This document shows, in pieces, positions 1-6,320 of a stretch of DNA of 11,575 nucleotides. Each line of letters begins with the position of its first letter. Positions within the stretch are counted from its first letter, which is position 1. The position numbers were made by a program, and so were the translations under genes. The notes beneath the pieces were generated by a model, which was not told the DNA's origin, did not search any database, and saw nothing but the letters and a program-made list of their open reading frames with translations. The stretch is from an archaeon (lineage in GTDB: Archaea; Nanobdellota; Nanobdellia; SCGC-AAA011-G17; GW2011-AR18). The DNA is taken from assembly GCA_023245385.1 (NCBI GenBank), contig JAHFKM010000022.1, forward strand, positions 1 to 11,575. Reading direction: 5' to 3'.

Positions 1-21
1 CTTTAAATTTTTTAATAAAAT

Positions 22-189
22 TCAACCGATTTTCAAATACTCAAAATCATTTTTCTTCCTGAATTCTCGCAATGATAACGCATGATGTATTAATCCAAAA
101 AAACGTTTCTCAATAAAGCAAAAATTTAAGTTTTTAATAGCACCTGATTCTCTTGCTTTTATCAGATCTTTTAATGTACAAATCCACAC
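22..189 (-). CDS. Possible small protein, 55 residues, GTG start
   Basis: A reading frame downstream of the L10e gene on the same strand. It opens with a GTG codon and ends at TGA. Its composition looks protein-like, with a charged N-terminal helix (KDLIKARESGAIKN) followed by FCFIEKRFFGLIHHALSLRE. A TATA-like ATTATACAAA is centred about 28 nt upstream of the GTG, the spacing seen at the leaderless genes elsewhere in this window. This is the main reason for choosing this start; an out-of-frame ATG (203-205) just upstream gives only 23 codons. I do not recognise the family and see no signal peptide or membrane span. It could also be a fragment of a larger decayed gene. Confidence 0.42.
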   Translation of the reverse strand: MWICTLKDLIKARESGAIKNLNFCFIEKRFFGLIHHALSLREFRKKNDFEYLKIG

Positions 190-210
190 TCGCTTCCAGG
201 CTCATAAGCT

Positions 211-220
211 TTTGTATAAT
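211..220 (-). promoter_or_regulatory. TATA-like box for the 55-residue ORF
   Basis: ATTATACAAA on the minus strand, centred near 217, about 28 nt before the GTG at 189. That places the expected transcript start essentially at the start codon. No Shine-Dalgarno sequence lies between. Confidence 0.35.
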
Positions 221-229
221 CAAAACTTT

Positions 230-237
230 AAAAAAAA
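230..237 (-). terminator. Oligo-T terminator after L10e
   Basis: Eight consecutive T on the minus strand directly follow the TAG stop of the L10e gene, with a second TTTT run a few bases on. Archaeal RNA polymerase commonly terminates at oligo-T without a hairpin. Confidence 0.5.
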
Positions 238-774
238 CTAACTAAGAACAACTTTCTTTGTGTTCTCTTCAATAACAACAGCATACTTCCCAGGAAGACG
301 AGGACCAGCAGCTTCCAAGGCCTTCTTCGCACTCTCTACACCCGCCTTATCAACATACGCAGTAAACAAAGTCTTCCCTTCAAACAACTGAGCAGCAACA
401 TTCACCACCTTTCCAAAAGAATGAGCCATTCCCGTCTGCAAACGATCAGCATGAGCTCCACCCAACATTTTATTCTCTCTCAAAGCATGATGAGGAAAAA
501 TATTTAATCTCAAAAAAAAATTTGTTCCTAAAAATTCAGTAAAACGAGTAAGCACAACCAAACGAGCAGACTCCAAGGCATTATGCCTAATCTGCAAAGA
601 ACCTTTTGAAATATACTTCACAATATGAGAATACTCTTTTTTCGTACCCATCTCGAATCTCGCAATCTTATGATTTGGAAAAGAACGAACATAATTCTTC
701 TTCTTATATTTTGATTTACGCGTATAGGGTACTTCAATCTTTCTATAACACCTAAACGCTCTTAAGCCAACCAT
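238..774 (-). CDS. rpl10e: Large-subunit ribosomal protein L10e (uL16)
   Basis: Structural protein of the 50S subunit near the peptidyl-transferase centre and tRNA-binding sites, archaeal counterpart of bacterial L16. The N-terminus has the family pattern GLRAFRCYRKIEVPYTRK followed by a basic stretch. The signature HADRLQTGMAHSFGKVVNVA is complete and the C-terminus is intact, giving 178 residues, normal for the family. The frame is open to a GTG at 789, but a TATA box (797-805) is about 27 nt from the ATG at 774, so translation from a leaderless mRNA at 774 is preferred. A GGAGGG run lies immediately before this ATG, too close for normal ribosome binding. It is single-gene, divergent from the coiled-coil gene at 924. 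Confidence 0.95.
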   Translation of the reverse strand: MVGLRAFRCYRKIEVPYTRKSKYKKKNYVRSFPNHKIARFEMGTKKEYSHIVKYISKGSLQIRHNALESARLVVLTRFTEFLGTNFFLRLNIFPHHALRENKMLGGAHADRLQTGMAHSFGKVVNVAAQLFEGKTLFTAYVDKAGVESAKKALEAAGPRLPGKYAVVIEENTKKVVLS

Positions 775-796
775 ACCCTCCTGCAACACCTCTTCT

Positions 797-805
797 TATA
801 TAAAG
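797..805 (-). promoter_or_regulatory. TATA box for L10e
   Basis: CTTTATATA on the minus strand, centred near 801, about 27 nt upstream of the ATG at 774, consistent with a leaderless transcript. Confidence 0.6.
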
Positions 806-894
806 TTTTCTTCCACTTTTTTATAAAAAAAATACATCTTTTAAAACAATCTTTTAGCTACCCGTGATTCTTCCGGAAATTTCTCAACAAAGTT

Positions 895-901
895 CTTAAA
901 G
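895..901 (+). promoter_or_regulatory. Weak TATA-like element before the coiled-coil gene
   Basis: CTTAAAG centred at 898, 26 nt upstream of the ATG at 924. It is a poorer match than the other TATA boxes here, and the spacing is the main argument. Confidence 0.3.
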
Positions 902-923
902 AAAAATTTACAATTACCCTTCT

Positions 924-1826
924 ATGAACAGCTTCGACGACCTTCAAAGAATCACCACAGCATCAACACTGGATACTTACTTCAAATACAGCGACCTGAA
1001 ACAACAACTCACACACCTTCAAAAAACAGAAAGCCGCTTCGCATCCCAAACCAGATCCTACCTCTCCCCCTTTAGCAAATTTTGCTTCCAAACAAAAAAA
1101 GCACTCTTCGACATCCAAGCTCCAAACATCAAAGAAACTTTTCACACACTTGTAAAAGAATCACGCCTATTCAGACACAAACTAGATAGAAACACAGAAC
1201 AAGTTAAAGAACAACGAGACCTTCTCGTAGTTTACGCCACTCAAAAAGACGAAGAACTTCTCGCAACATCTCAATCTTACCCAATTTTACAAGAAGAACT
1301 CGAAACTCTTGCAGAACAATTAAAAAAATATAGCTCCAACAAACAAAGAACCCTCCTCGAAGATATCTACGCAACACAAGCAGAACGAGAAGCACTTGAA
1401 AAAAGAGAAACACACCACCTCACACTCAACCGCCTCAGAGACCTCTCCCAACGCAGACCCCACCTCCATTACTTAGAGAAAGCTCTCACCTACGCCTACC
1501 ACCTCAACCAACGCCTCTCAGCAAAAGCACAAACCCTCGACGAACATCTTGAAATCACCATGAATCTTTATGACACCCTCTTCCAACAATGTACACTTTA
1601 TACAGGACTTTCTCAAACACTCCTCATCCAACAAGGATACTTACACCATTTAGACCTCTTCTTAGGAATAGGACAAGAACTTGAACACTCCTTTGAAAAC
1701 TCCAGAAGCATGCATAACCTCTACAACGCAGATGAAGCAATGCAACACCTAGAAGAAAGCATCCACGCAAATGATGAACATCTCCAAGAACTAGCATACG
1801 ACCTTCAAAGCCTCAAAAGAAAATAA
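924..1826 (+). CDS. Hypothetical coiled-coil protein, 300 residues
   Basis: I do not recognise this protein. It is almost entirely predicted helix, rich in Leu, Gln, Glu, Lys and His, with heptad-like spacing from about residue 85 to 180 (for example EELETLAEQLKKYSSNKQR) and again over the last 35 residues. It has no evident signal peptide, hydrophobic membrane span, metal-binding Cys cluster or nucleotide-binding loop, so a cytoplasmic structural or scaffolding role is possible but unproven. Codons are strongly C-ending and G-poor. It is transcribed alone, divergent from L10e. Its TAA is separated by one base from the TAA of L35Ae on the other strand. The long, well-behaved frame and the spacing to neighbours make it a real gene. 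Confidence 0.8.
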   Translation: MNSFDDLQRITTASTLDTYFKYSDLKQQLTHLQKTESRFASQTRSYLSPFSKFCFQTKKALFDIQAPNIKETFHTLVKESRLFRHKLDRNTEQVKEQRDLLVVYATQKDEELLATSQSYPILQEELETLAEQLKKYSSNKQRTLLEDIYATQAEREALEKRETHHLTLNRLRDLSQRRPHLHYLEKALTYAYHLNQRLSAKAQTLDEHLEITMNLYDTLFQQCTLYTGLSQTLLIQQGYLHHLDLFLGIGQELEHSFENSRSMHNLYNADEAMQHLEESIHANDEHLQELAYDLQSLKRK

Positions 1827-1827
1827 A

Positions 1828-2085
1828 TTACTCAACAAGAACTTTTTGACCAATAGCCTGACCAGGCATCCCTGTCTCAAACTGCACACGCATCGCACCC
1901 TTATTCCCATGCACATTCGTCACCTTCCCCACCAACTTCTTTCCAGCAGGGCTTGTCCAAATCACACTCTTTCCAAACATCTCTTTCGCTTTTTCTCTCG
2001 TTTCAATAGCAGGCAATGAAAGAATCATCTGATTCCCATGATACGTTCTTACTCCTCTGCGATACTGTAAAATTTGACCTTCCAT
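1828..2085 (-). CDS. rpl35ae: Large-subunit ribosomal protein L35Ae
   Basis: Archaeal/eukaryotic 50S protein with a small beta-barrel that contacts rRNA and tRNA; absent from bacteria. The sequence has the family layout: EGQILQYRRGVRTYHGNQMI at the start, then GKSVIWTSPAGKKLVGKV, then the diagnostic VHGNKGAMRVQFETGMPGQA and a final GQKVLVE. The ATG at 2085 gives 85 residues, the usual length. The frame extends to a TTG at 2106, but the first seven extra residues are not family-like and a TATA box sits 27 nt from 2085. The gene lies downstream of zwf on the same strand but seems to have its own promoter. It is convergent with the coiled-coil gene, one base apart. Confidence 0.95.
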   Translation of the reverse strand: MEGQILQYRRGVRTYHGNQMILSLPAIETREKAKEMFGKSVIWTSPAGKKLVGKVTNVHGNKGAMRVQFETGMPGQAIGQKVLVE

Positions 2086-2107
2086 AAAAAATTCAGACTT
2101 TTCCAAA

Positions 2108-2116
2108 CTTTAAAAG
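2108..2116 (-). promoter_or_regulatory. TATA box for L35Ae
   Basis: CTTTTAAAG on the minus strand, centred at 2112, 27 nt before the ATG at 2085. It lies in the gap between the zwf stop and L35Ae, so L35Ae need not depend on read-through from zwf. Confidence 0.5.
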
Positions 2117-2126
2117 CCTTTCTCTC

Positions 2127-2132
2127 AAAAAA
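2127..2132 (-). terminator. Oligo-T terminator after zwf
   Basis: Six T on the minus strand directly after the zwf TGA, upstream of the L35Ae TATA box. Confidence 0.4.
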
Positions 2133-3542
2133 TCACTTTTTAGTCTGCACCCACACTCTTCCCTCCTTCCTTAACAACTCATCCGCTTCCTTCGGACCAG
2201 AAGAAAACGCAGGATATATTTTCAACTCTTTCTTAAAATCAATCTTCGCTAAAATTTCATCCACACACCTCCAACTCTCCTGAATCTCATCAAAACGAGT
2301 AAACAACGTTTGATTTCCTTTAAGAATCTCCTTCAACACCGTCTCATACGCTTCAGAACTATTCGGACCAAACGCGGCCTTATGAGAAAATTCCATACAA
2401 ACAGGCTCAAGCTCTTTTCTCGAATCAGGAACCTTCGCATTAAAACGCAAGACAATCCCCTCATCAGGAAAAATACAAATACTAATCACATTCTTCCGAT
2501 CTTTCTCCTTCTCCTGCAAAAATAATCTCGACGCGACATCTTTCAAAACAATATTCACCTCAGAATACTTTTTATCTAACCTCTTGCCAGTTTTCAAATA
2601 AAACGGAACACCCTCCCAACGAGAATTCTTCACAAATACTTTCAAAGCAACAAATGTCTCAGTCAAAGAATCCTTTGCAACACCCTGCTCAGCACAATAC
2701 CCAGGAATCACTTTCCCCTCATACCCCCCTTCACTATACTGTCCCACTACACACTCCCCCTTTTCTAACACACTTAACACTTTTACTTTTTCATCTCTCA
2801 CAAGATCAGCAGTAAACTCCCTTGGCGCCTCCATCGCAACCAAAGACAAAATCTGCAAAATATGATTCTGTATCATATCCCTCACCGTTCCCGTTTTCTC
2901 ATAATACTCAGCTCTCGTCTCCACACCAACAGTCTCAGAAAGAACAATCTGCACATTTTCTACGTATTTCTTATTCCAAATATCCTCAAACAAAGAATTT
3001 CCAAACCTAAAAATAGCAATATTCTCCACCAACTCCTTCCCAAGATAATGATCAATCCTATAAATCTGCTCTTCCCTAAACACAGCAGAAACAATCTCGT
3101 TTAACTCCTCAGCAGAACGCTTATCAAACCCAAAAGGCTTTTCGAAAGCAACTCTTTTCTTTCCTTCACCTTCCAATAATTTTAACTCTTTTATCATCTC
3201 AATCGTCTGCTTAAACAAATCCGAAGCTAAAGCAAGATAAAATATTTTATTTCCCTTACATTTATATTTCCTATCAAGCTCCTCAATCAAAACTTTCAAC
3301 TCTGCTTCTTGCTTCCCTTTTAACTCAGCAGAAACATAATACAAATGATTTAGAAACTCTCCATTACCCTTCACCAACTGAACATATTCTTCCTTAGAAA
3401 TCTTTCTCCTCCCAATACAAATAACAGGAGACTCTTTCAAAAAACCTTTTTCAAATAAGCTTTCTAAAGCAGGAATAAGCTTTTTTCTCGCCAAATCTCC
3501 TGTTGCGCCGAATAAAAAAATCATACATCGCTCATCATTCAT
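2133..3542 (-). CDS. zwf: Glucose-6-phosphate 1-dehydrogenase
   Basis: Oxidises glucose-6-phosphate to 6-phosphogluconolactone with NAD(P)+, the entry step of the oxidative pentose phosphate pathway. At 469 residues it is near the usual bacterial length of about 480-490. Visible motifs in order are the Rossmann loop GATGDLARKK (12-21), EKPFG (134-138), the substrate and active-site signature RIDHYLGKE (162-170, His165), GNSLFEDIWN, RDMIQNHILQ (221-230, His227 in the position of the second catalytic His) and VPFYLKTGKRL (312-322). All key residues are present, so it should be active. This is the bacterial/eukaryotic family, unusual in archaea, so transfer from a bacterium is likely. A start at Met7 is also possible; the ATG at 3542 is preferred by TATA spacing. 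It precedes L35Ae on the same strand. No lactonase or 6-phosphogluconate dehydrogenase is visible nearby. Confidence 0.95.
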   Translation of the reverse strand: MNDERCMIFLFGATGDLARKKLIPALESLFEKGFLKESPVICIGRRKISKEEYVQLVKGNGEFLNHLYYVSAELKGKQEAELKVLIEELDRKYKCKGNKIFYLALASDLFKQTIEMIKELKLLEGEGKKRVAFEKPFGFDKRSAEELNEIVSAVFREEQIYRIDHYLGKELVENIAIFRFGNSLFEDIWNKKYVENVQIVLSETVGVETRAEYYEKTGTVRDMIQNHILQILSLVAMEAPREFTADLVRDEKVKVLSVLEKGECVVGQYSEGGYEGKVIPGYCAEQGVAKDSLTETFVALKVFVKNSRWEGVPFYLKTGKRLDKKYSEVNIVLKDVASRLFLQEKEKDRKNVISICIFPDEGIVLRFNAKVPDSRKELEPVCMEFSHKAAFGPNSSEAYETVLKEILKGNQTLFTRFDEIQESWRCVDEILAKIDFKKELKIYPAFSSGPKEADELLRKEGRVWVQTKK

Positions 3543-3565
3543 TCTCCTAACACACTTTCTCTTTC

Positions 3566-3576
3566 TTATAAAATTT
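3566..3576 (-). promoter_or_regulatory. TATA box for zwf
   Basis: AAATTTTATAA on the minus strand; the TATA core is centred near 3569, about 27 nt before the ATG at 3542. GGAGA lies three bases before the ATG and would mostly fall outside a leaderless transcript. Confidence 0.5.
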
Positions 3577-3612
3577 GTTAAAAACTAAAACTTATTGTCT
3601 TTCCTTATTTTT

Positions 3613-3869
3613 ATGAAACCAACTTCCTTTCTTACTGAACTTCTTGAAAAATATCCTACTTTGTCTTTACAAAAAATCACTTTTCTAAAATAAGCGCTTT
3701 ACTCTTAGAAGTTCCCAATCCTACTTTTGTTAAAATTTATTTTATTGAATTCTTTAAAAAAACTTTGGCTGACAAGAATATAATAAAAAGAAATTAGAAA
3801 AAATCTTAGGTGAAACTAAAAAAAATTAATGCAAAACAACTCATGAACTTTATAGATCAAAAAATCTGA
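3613..3869 (+). pseudogene. Small frameshifted gene, about 84 residues when repaired
   Basis: An ATG opens MKPTSFLTELLEKYPTLS and meets TAA at 3691. A protein-like continuation runs in another frame from 3690 (ISALLLEVPNPTFVKIYFIE) to TAG at 3795, then in a third from 3788 (KKLEKILGETKK), then a fourth segment from 3825 (INAKQLMNFIDQKI) to TGA at 3867. Each switch falls at an A run: one missing A at 3687-3690, one missing A at 3785-3789 and one extra A at 3818-3825. The reconstructed product is helical with a hydrophobic middle. I do not recognise it. It may be a decayed gene, an intact gene with homopolymer sequencing errors, or a coincidence of AT-rich spacer. It fills most of the 370-bp spacer between zwf and L21e. 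Confidence 0.35.
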
Positions 3870-3883
3870 AGAACCCCGATAGA

Positions 3884-3890
3884 TTTATAA
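3884..3890 (+). promoter_or_regulatory. TATA box for the L21e operon
   Basis: TTTATAA centred at 3887, 27 nt upstream of the L21e ATG at 3914, so the transcript is probably leaderless. No purine-rich Shine-Dalgarno stretch precedes the ATG. Confidence 0.65.
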
Positions 3891-3913
3891 ATCAGCTTTC
3901 TATCCAGTCCTTT

Positions 3914-4204
3914 ATGGCAAAAAGAATCGGCGGCATGAGAAGAAAAACAAGGCATAAATTTGCTAAGAACGTTCGGTCAAGGGGAAAATTCAGCTTAGCA
4001 GACTACTTCCAAACCTTCAAACAAGGTGAAAAAGTATGCCTTGTTGCCGAGCCAAGCATTCACAAAGGATTTTATCACCCCCGCTTCCATGGAAAAACAG
4101 GAACAATCCTCGCACAAAGAGGCACATGCTATGAAATAGAAATCAAAGACGTCGCAATGAAAAAAACCCTCATCATCCACCCAGTACACCTCAAAAGGAT
4201 CTAA
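3914..4204 (+). CDS. rpl21e: Large-subunit ribosomal protein L21e
   Basis: Archaeal/eukaryotic 50S protein with an SH3-like barrel that binds rRNA. The N-terminus KRIGGMRRKTRHKFAKNVRS is the typical basic arm, followed by the barrel with HKGFYHPRFHGKTGTILAQRG and a C-terminal LIIHPVHLKRI. At 96 residues it has the normal family length. It heads a run with rpoF (4-bp gap) and the DUF655 gene, a gene order conserved in many archaea. Codon use and length are unremarkable, and the start is fixed by the TATA spacing and homology pattern. Confidence 0.96.
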   Translation: MAKRIGGMRRKTRHKFAKNVRSRGKFSLADYFQTFKQGEKVCLVAEPSIHKGFYHPRFHGKTGTILAQRGTCYEIEIKDVAMKKTLIIHPVHLKRI

Positions 4205-4208
4205 CACA

Positions 4209-4544
4209 ATGGACATCGAAGTACTAGAACAAATACCCATTTCAATACCAGCACTCAAAGTAAAACTTGAAGCACTCAAAACAGAAAACAAAGAACTCAA
4301 CTTCAGAGCAGCAAAAGTTTTTGATTACATAACAGAATTCACCACCCTCGATGAAAAACACCTCAATGAAATAAAAAAGAAACTCCTAGAACTCAACATC
4401 CCAAGACTCAAAGAAAAATACATCGAAAAAATCATCGACCTCATGCCAGAAACCACTGACGATATCAAATCTTTACTCACAGGAGAAAACATCACTGTCA
4501 AAACAGAAGATCTCACCAAGATCCTCAACGCACTTACAGGTTAA
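4209..4544 (+). CDS. rpoF: DNA-directed RNA polymerase subunit F (Rpb4-like)
   Basis: Rpb4 homologue that pairs with RpoE (Rpb7) to form the stalk of archaeal RNA polymerase, which helps in open-complex formation and binds nascent RNA. The 111-residue protein shows the family pattern: helical N-terminal half with LKVKLEALKTENKELNFRAA, the central YITEFTTLDEKHLNEIKKKL, and the HRDC-like C-terminal part LKEKYIEKIIDLMPETTDDI followed by KSLLTGENI and a final helix. Sequence identity in this family is low, but position between L21e and DUF655 is diagnostic. It starts four bases after L21e; AGGAT about ten bases upstream of the ATG may serve as a weak ribosome-binding site. Confidence 0.9.
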   Translation: MDIEVLEQIPISIPALKVKLEALKTENKELNFRAAKVFDYITEFTTLDEKHLNEIKKKLLELNIPRLKEKYIEKIIDLMPETTDDIKSLLTGENITVKTEDLTKILNALTG

Positions 4545-4545
4545 A

Positions 4546-4552
4546 CTATAAT
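4546..4552 (+). promoter_or_regulatory. Possible internal TATA element before DUF655
   Basis: CTATAAT right after the rpoF stop, centred about 24 nt before the ATG at 4573. The spacing is slightly short, so this could be chance; co-transcription with rpoF is equally plausible. Confidence 0.2.
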
Positions 4553-4572
4553 GTACACACCAGGAATTACCC

Positions 4573-5127
4573 ATGACCAACAAAGAAGAATTCGCAATAA
4601 TCCTAGACTTCCTGCCCCACGGCTACCCCTTCGACAAGAGACCGCTTCACAAAAAAACACCAATAGCACAAGCCATCGGTAAACACACACTTATCCTTCT
4701 TGAGCTTGTCCCAAAAAAAGACATCTTCCTCCAACCCTACGAAGAAGTCTACATCGGAGAAGGAAAAAGAGACAAGGTTCACCACATCCTCGGAAGAATT
4801 CACCCTTCAAAACTTACCGAAACAGGACGCGCAGAACTCTCCTTTGTTATCAACGACCTCATCCTCAAAGACCAAACACAATTCATCGAATTTTTTAACA
4901 AAGCAGGACCTATCAACACCCGAAGACACCAACTCGAACTCTTACCAGGCATTGGGAAAAAACACATGCTCGAAATCCTCGACATACGAAACCAAGCACC
5001 ATTCAAAGACTTCGCAGATATCAAAGCAAGAGTCAAACTCATCCCCAACCCAGAAAAAATCATCGCAAAACGAATCCTCCTAGAACTTGAAGGAAACGAA
5101 AAATACTATTTATTCGTTAAAAATTGA
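4573..5127 (+). CDS. DUF655 family protein with helix-hairpin-helix motif
   Basis: Archaeal conserved protein of uncharacterised function, probably nucleic-acid binding. The N-terminal half has an OB-like strand-rich part with LDFLPHGYP (11-19) and the conserved IGEGKRDKVHHILGRI (61-76). The C-terminal half contains a helix-hairpin-helix with LELLPGIGKKHMLEILDIR (121-139), a motif that contacts the DNA or RNA backbone in a sequence-independent way. At 184 residues it is full-length. It follows rpoF by 28 bp, the usual archaeal neighbourhood. In many archaea the next gene is the rRNA dimethyltransferase ksgA/rsmA; here S13 follows. A role linked to ribosomes or transcription is inferred only from context. 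Confidence 0.9.
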   Translation: MTNKEEFAIILDFLPHGYPFDKRPLHKKTPIAQAIGKHTLILLELVPKKDIFLQPYEEVYIGEGKRDKVHHILGRIHPSKLTETGRAELSFVINDLILKDQTQFIEFFNKAGPINTRRHQLELLPGIGKKHMLEILDIRNQAPFKDFADIKARVKLIPNPEKIIAKRILLELEGNEKYYLFVKN

Positions 5128-5150
5128 AAAACACTCATTGACCAAAAGGA

Positions 5151-5158
5151 TTATAAAT
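5151..5158 (+). promoter_or_regulatory. TATA box for the S13-S4-S11 operon
   Basis: TTATAAAT centred near 5154, preceded by the purine-rich AAAAGGA that could serve as a BRE. The start codon is about 41 nt downstream, giving a predicted leader of about 14 nt containing GAGG (5188-5191), three bases before the ATG. Confidence 0.6.
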
Positions 5159-5194
5159 CACAGTCAAATTCTCAAAACACACTAGTAGAGGAAC

Positions 5195-5689
5195 ATGGTT
5201 CAAGAAACACTCAAACCGTTTCAACGGGTATTAAAAACAGACCTAGATGGATCATTAGCAATTTCTCGCGCACTCCTTAAAATTCACGGCATAGGATTTT
5301 CTCTCGCAAACGCAATCTGCACAAGCTTACACCTCTCTCGAGAAAAAAAAGCAGGACTCCTCACAGACGAAGAAGTACGCAACATCGAATCCTTCATCAA
5401 AGACAAAAAAGAACTTCCTCTCTGGATGTTTAACAGAAGAGCAGATTACGAAAGCGGAGAAGACAAACATCTCGTAGGACCAGACTTAAAACTCACCCAA
5501 GAATTTGATATTAAAAGACTTAAAAAAATAAGAGCATACAAAGGAATGAGACATGCAATTGGACAACCAGTCAGAGGACAACGAACAAGATCTCATTTCA
5601 GACACGGAAGAGCAGTCGGAGTTCTCAAATCCAAAGTAGCAAAAGTAGCAGCTGCAACAAAACCAACTGAAGGTAAGGAGAAGAAGTAA
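5195..5689 (+). CDS. rps13: Small-subunit ribosomal protein S13 (uS13)
   Basis: 30S head protein that contacts tRNA and forms bridges with the large subunit. Family marks are RVLKTDLDGSLAISRALLKI then HGIGFSLANAIC (the helix-two-turn-helix region), and the signature RAYKGMRHAIGQPVRGQRTR SHFRHG, split here only for length. An extended lysine- and alanine-rich C-terminal tail (about residues 145-164) is typical of archaeal S13. The length is 164 residues. It leads the S13-S4-S11 set; S4 begins one base after its stop. The ATG at 5195 is supported by GAGG just upstream and a TATA box at 5151-5158. Confidence 0.96.
   Translation: MVQETLKPFQRVLKTDLDGSLAISRALLKIHGIGFSLANAICTSLHLSREKKAGLLTDEEVRNIESFIKDKKELPLWMFNRRADYESGEDKHLVGPDLKLTQEFDIKRLKKIRAYKGMRHAIGQPVRGQRTRSHFRHGRAVGVLKSKVAKVAAATKPTEGKEKK
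5675..5680 (+). promoter_or_regulatory. Ribosome-binding site for S4
   Basis: AAGGAG inside the last codons of S13, ten bases before the TTG start of S4. It supports initiation at a weak TTG codon and translational linkage of the two genes. Confidence 0.5.
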
Positions 5690-5690
5690 A

Positions 5691-6320
5691 TTGGGAGATC
5701 CAAGAAAAATACGAAAAAAATACAAAGGCCCAGGACACCCCTGGAAAAGAGAAAGACTTGAAGCTGAACGCATCATAAAAAAAGAATATGGATTAAAAAA
5801 TAAAACAGAAATTTTCAGAGCAGACTCCAAACTCAGAAGATTCAACGCACAAGCAAAAAGACTCATCAGAGACAGAACACTCGCACAAGCAAAAAAAGAA
5901 CAACAACAACTCCTTAACAAACTTTACACACTTAGCTTGATCGGACAAAACGCACAACTCGAAGACGTTCTCTCCCTCAAAGTTACTAACCTTCTTGATC
6001 GAAGACTCCAAACCCTTGTCACAAAACAAAACCTCGCCATGACCCCAAAACAAGCGCGCCAATACATCGTCCACGGACACATCACCATTCATGGAAAAAA
6101 AGTAGACGCACCATCCTACCTTGTTACACGAGAAGAAGAAACACTTATTGCTTTCAACGCCATCTCAACACTCTCAAATGTCGAACATCCAGAACGCAGT
6201 AAAGAAAAAAGACGCGCAGAAGAACGCGCACGAAAACTCAAACCAGAAATAGAAGAAGCAAAAAAAGAACTCAAAGAACTAGAAAAAATAGAACAAGTCG
6301 TTGGAGAAGTCACAGAATGA
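5691..6320 (+). CDS. rps4: Small-subunit ribosomal protein S4 (uS4), TTG start
   Basis: Primary 16S rRNA-binding protein that nucleates assembly of the 30S body. The start codon is TTG, giving GDPRKIRKKYKGPGHPWKRE, the conserved archaeal S4 N-terminus; no ATG fits. The S4 RNA-binding domain spans about residues 102-150 (LLDRRLQTLVTKQNLAMTPK followed by QARQYIVHGHITIHGKKVDAP). A C-terminal tail of about 45 residues is rich in Glu, Lys and Arg (ERSKEKRRAEERARKLKPEI) and makes the protein, at 209 residues, longer than the roughly 170-180 I expect for archaeal S4. It begins one base after S13, and its last four bases overlap the S11 start. Confidence 0.95.
   Translation: MGDPRKIRKKYKGPGHPWKRERLEAERIIKKEYGLKNKTEIFRADSKLRRFNAQAKRLIRDRTLAQAKKEQQQLLNKLYTLSLIGQNAQLEDVLSLKVTNLLDRRLQTLVTKQNLAMTPKQARQYIVHGHITIHGKKVDAPSYLVTREEETLIAFNAISTLSNVEHPERSKEKRRAEERARKLKPEIEEAKKELKELEKIEQVVGEVTE

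Noticed and set aside
187..205. ATG just upstream of the 55-residue frame, giving a 23-codon product
   Set aside because: It lies before the transcript start predicted from the TATA-like element, and the frame ends quickly; the overlapping GTG frame reads far more like protein.
775..789. Upstream GTG start of L10e at 789, with a GGAGGG motif after it
   Set aside because: The TATA box places the transcript start near 774 and the family N-terminus begins at the ATG there; the five extra residues are not conserved.
2086..2106. TTG start of L35Ae seven codons upstream
   Set aside because: It would lie upstream of the predicted transcript start, and the extra residues do not fit the family.
4700..5083. 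127-codon plus-strand frame rich in Ser, Lys and Thr
   Set aside because: It is a +1 shadow of the DUF655 gene, whose own frame has conserved motifs; no independent start signal.
5486..5920. 144-codon minus-strand frame with Ser/Leu/Phe/Cys-rich hydrophobic stretches
   Set aside because: It is antisense across S13 and S4, both certain genes. The apparent membrane character comes from complementing Lys/Glu-rich codons.
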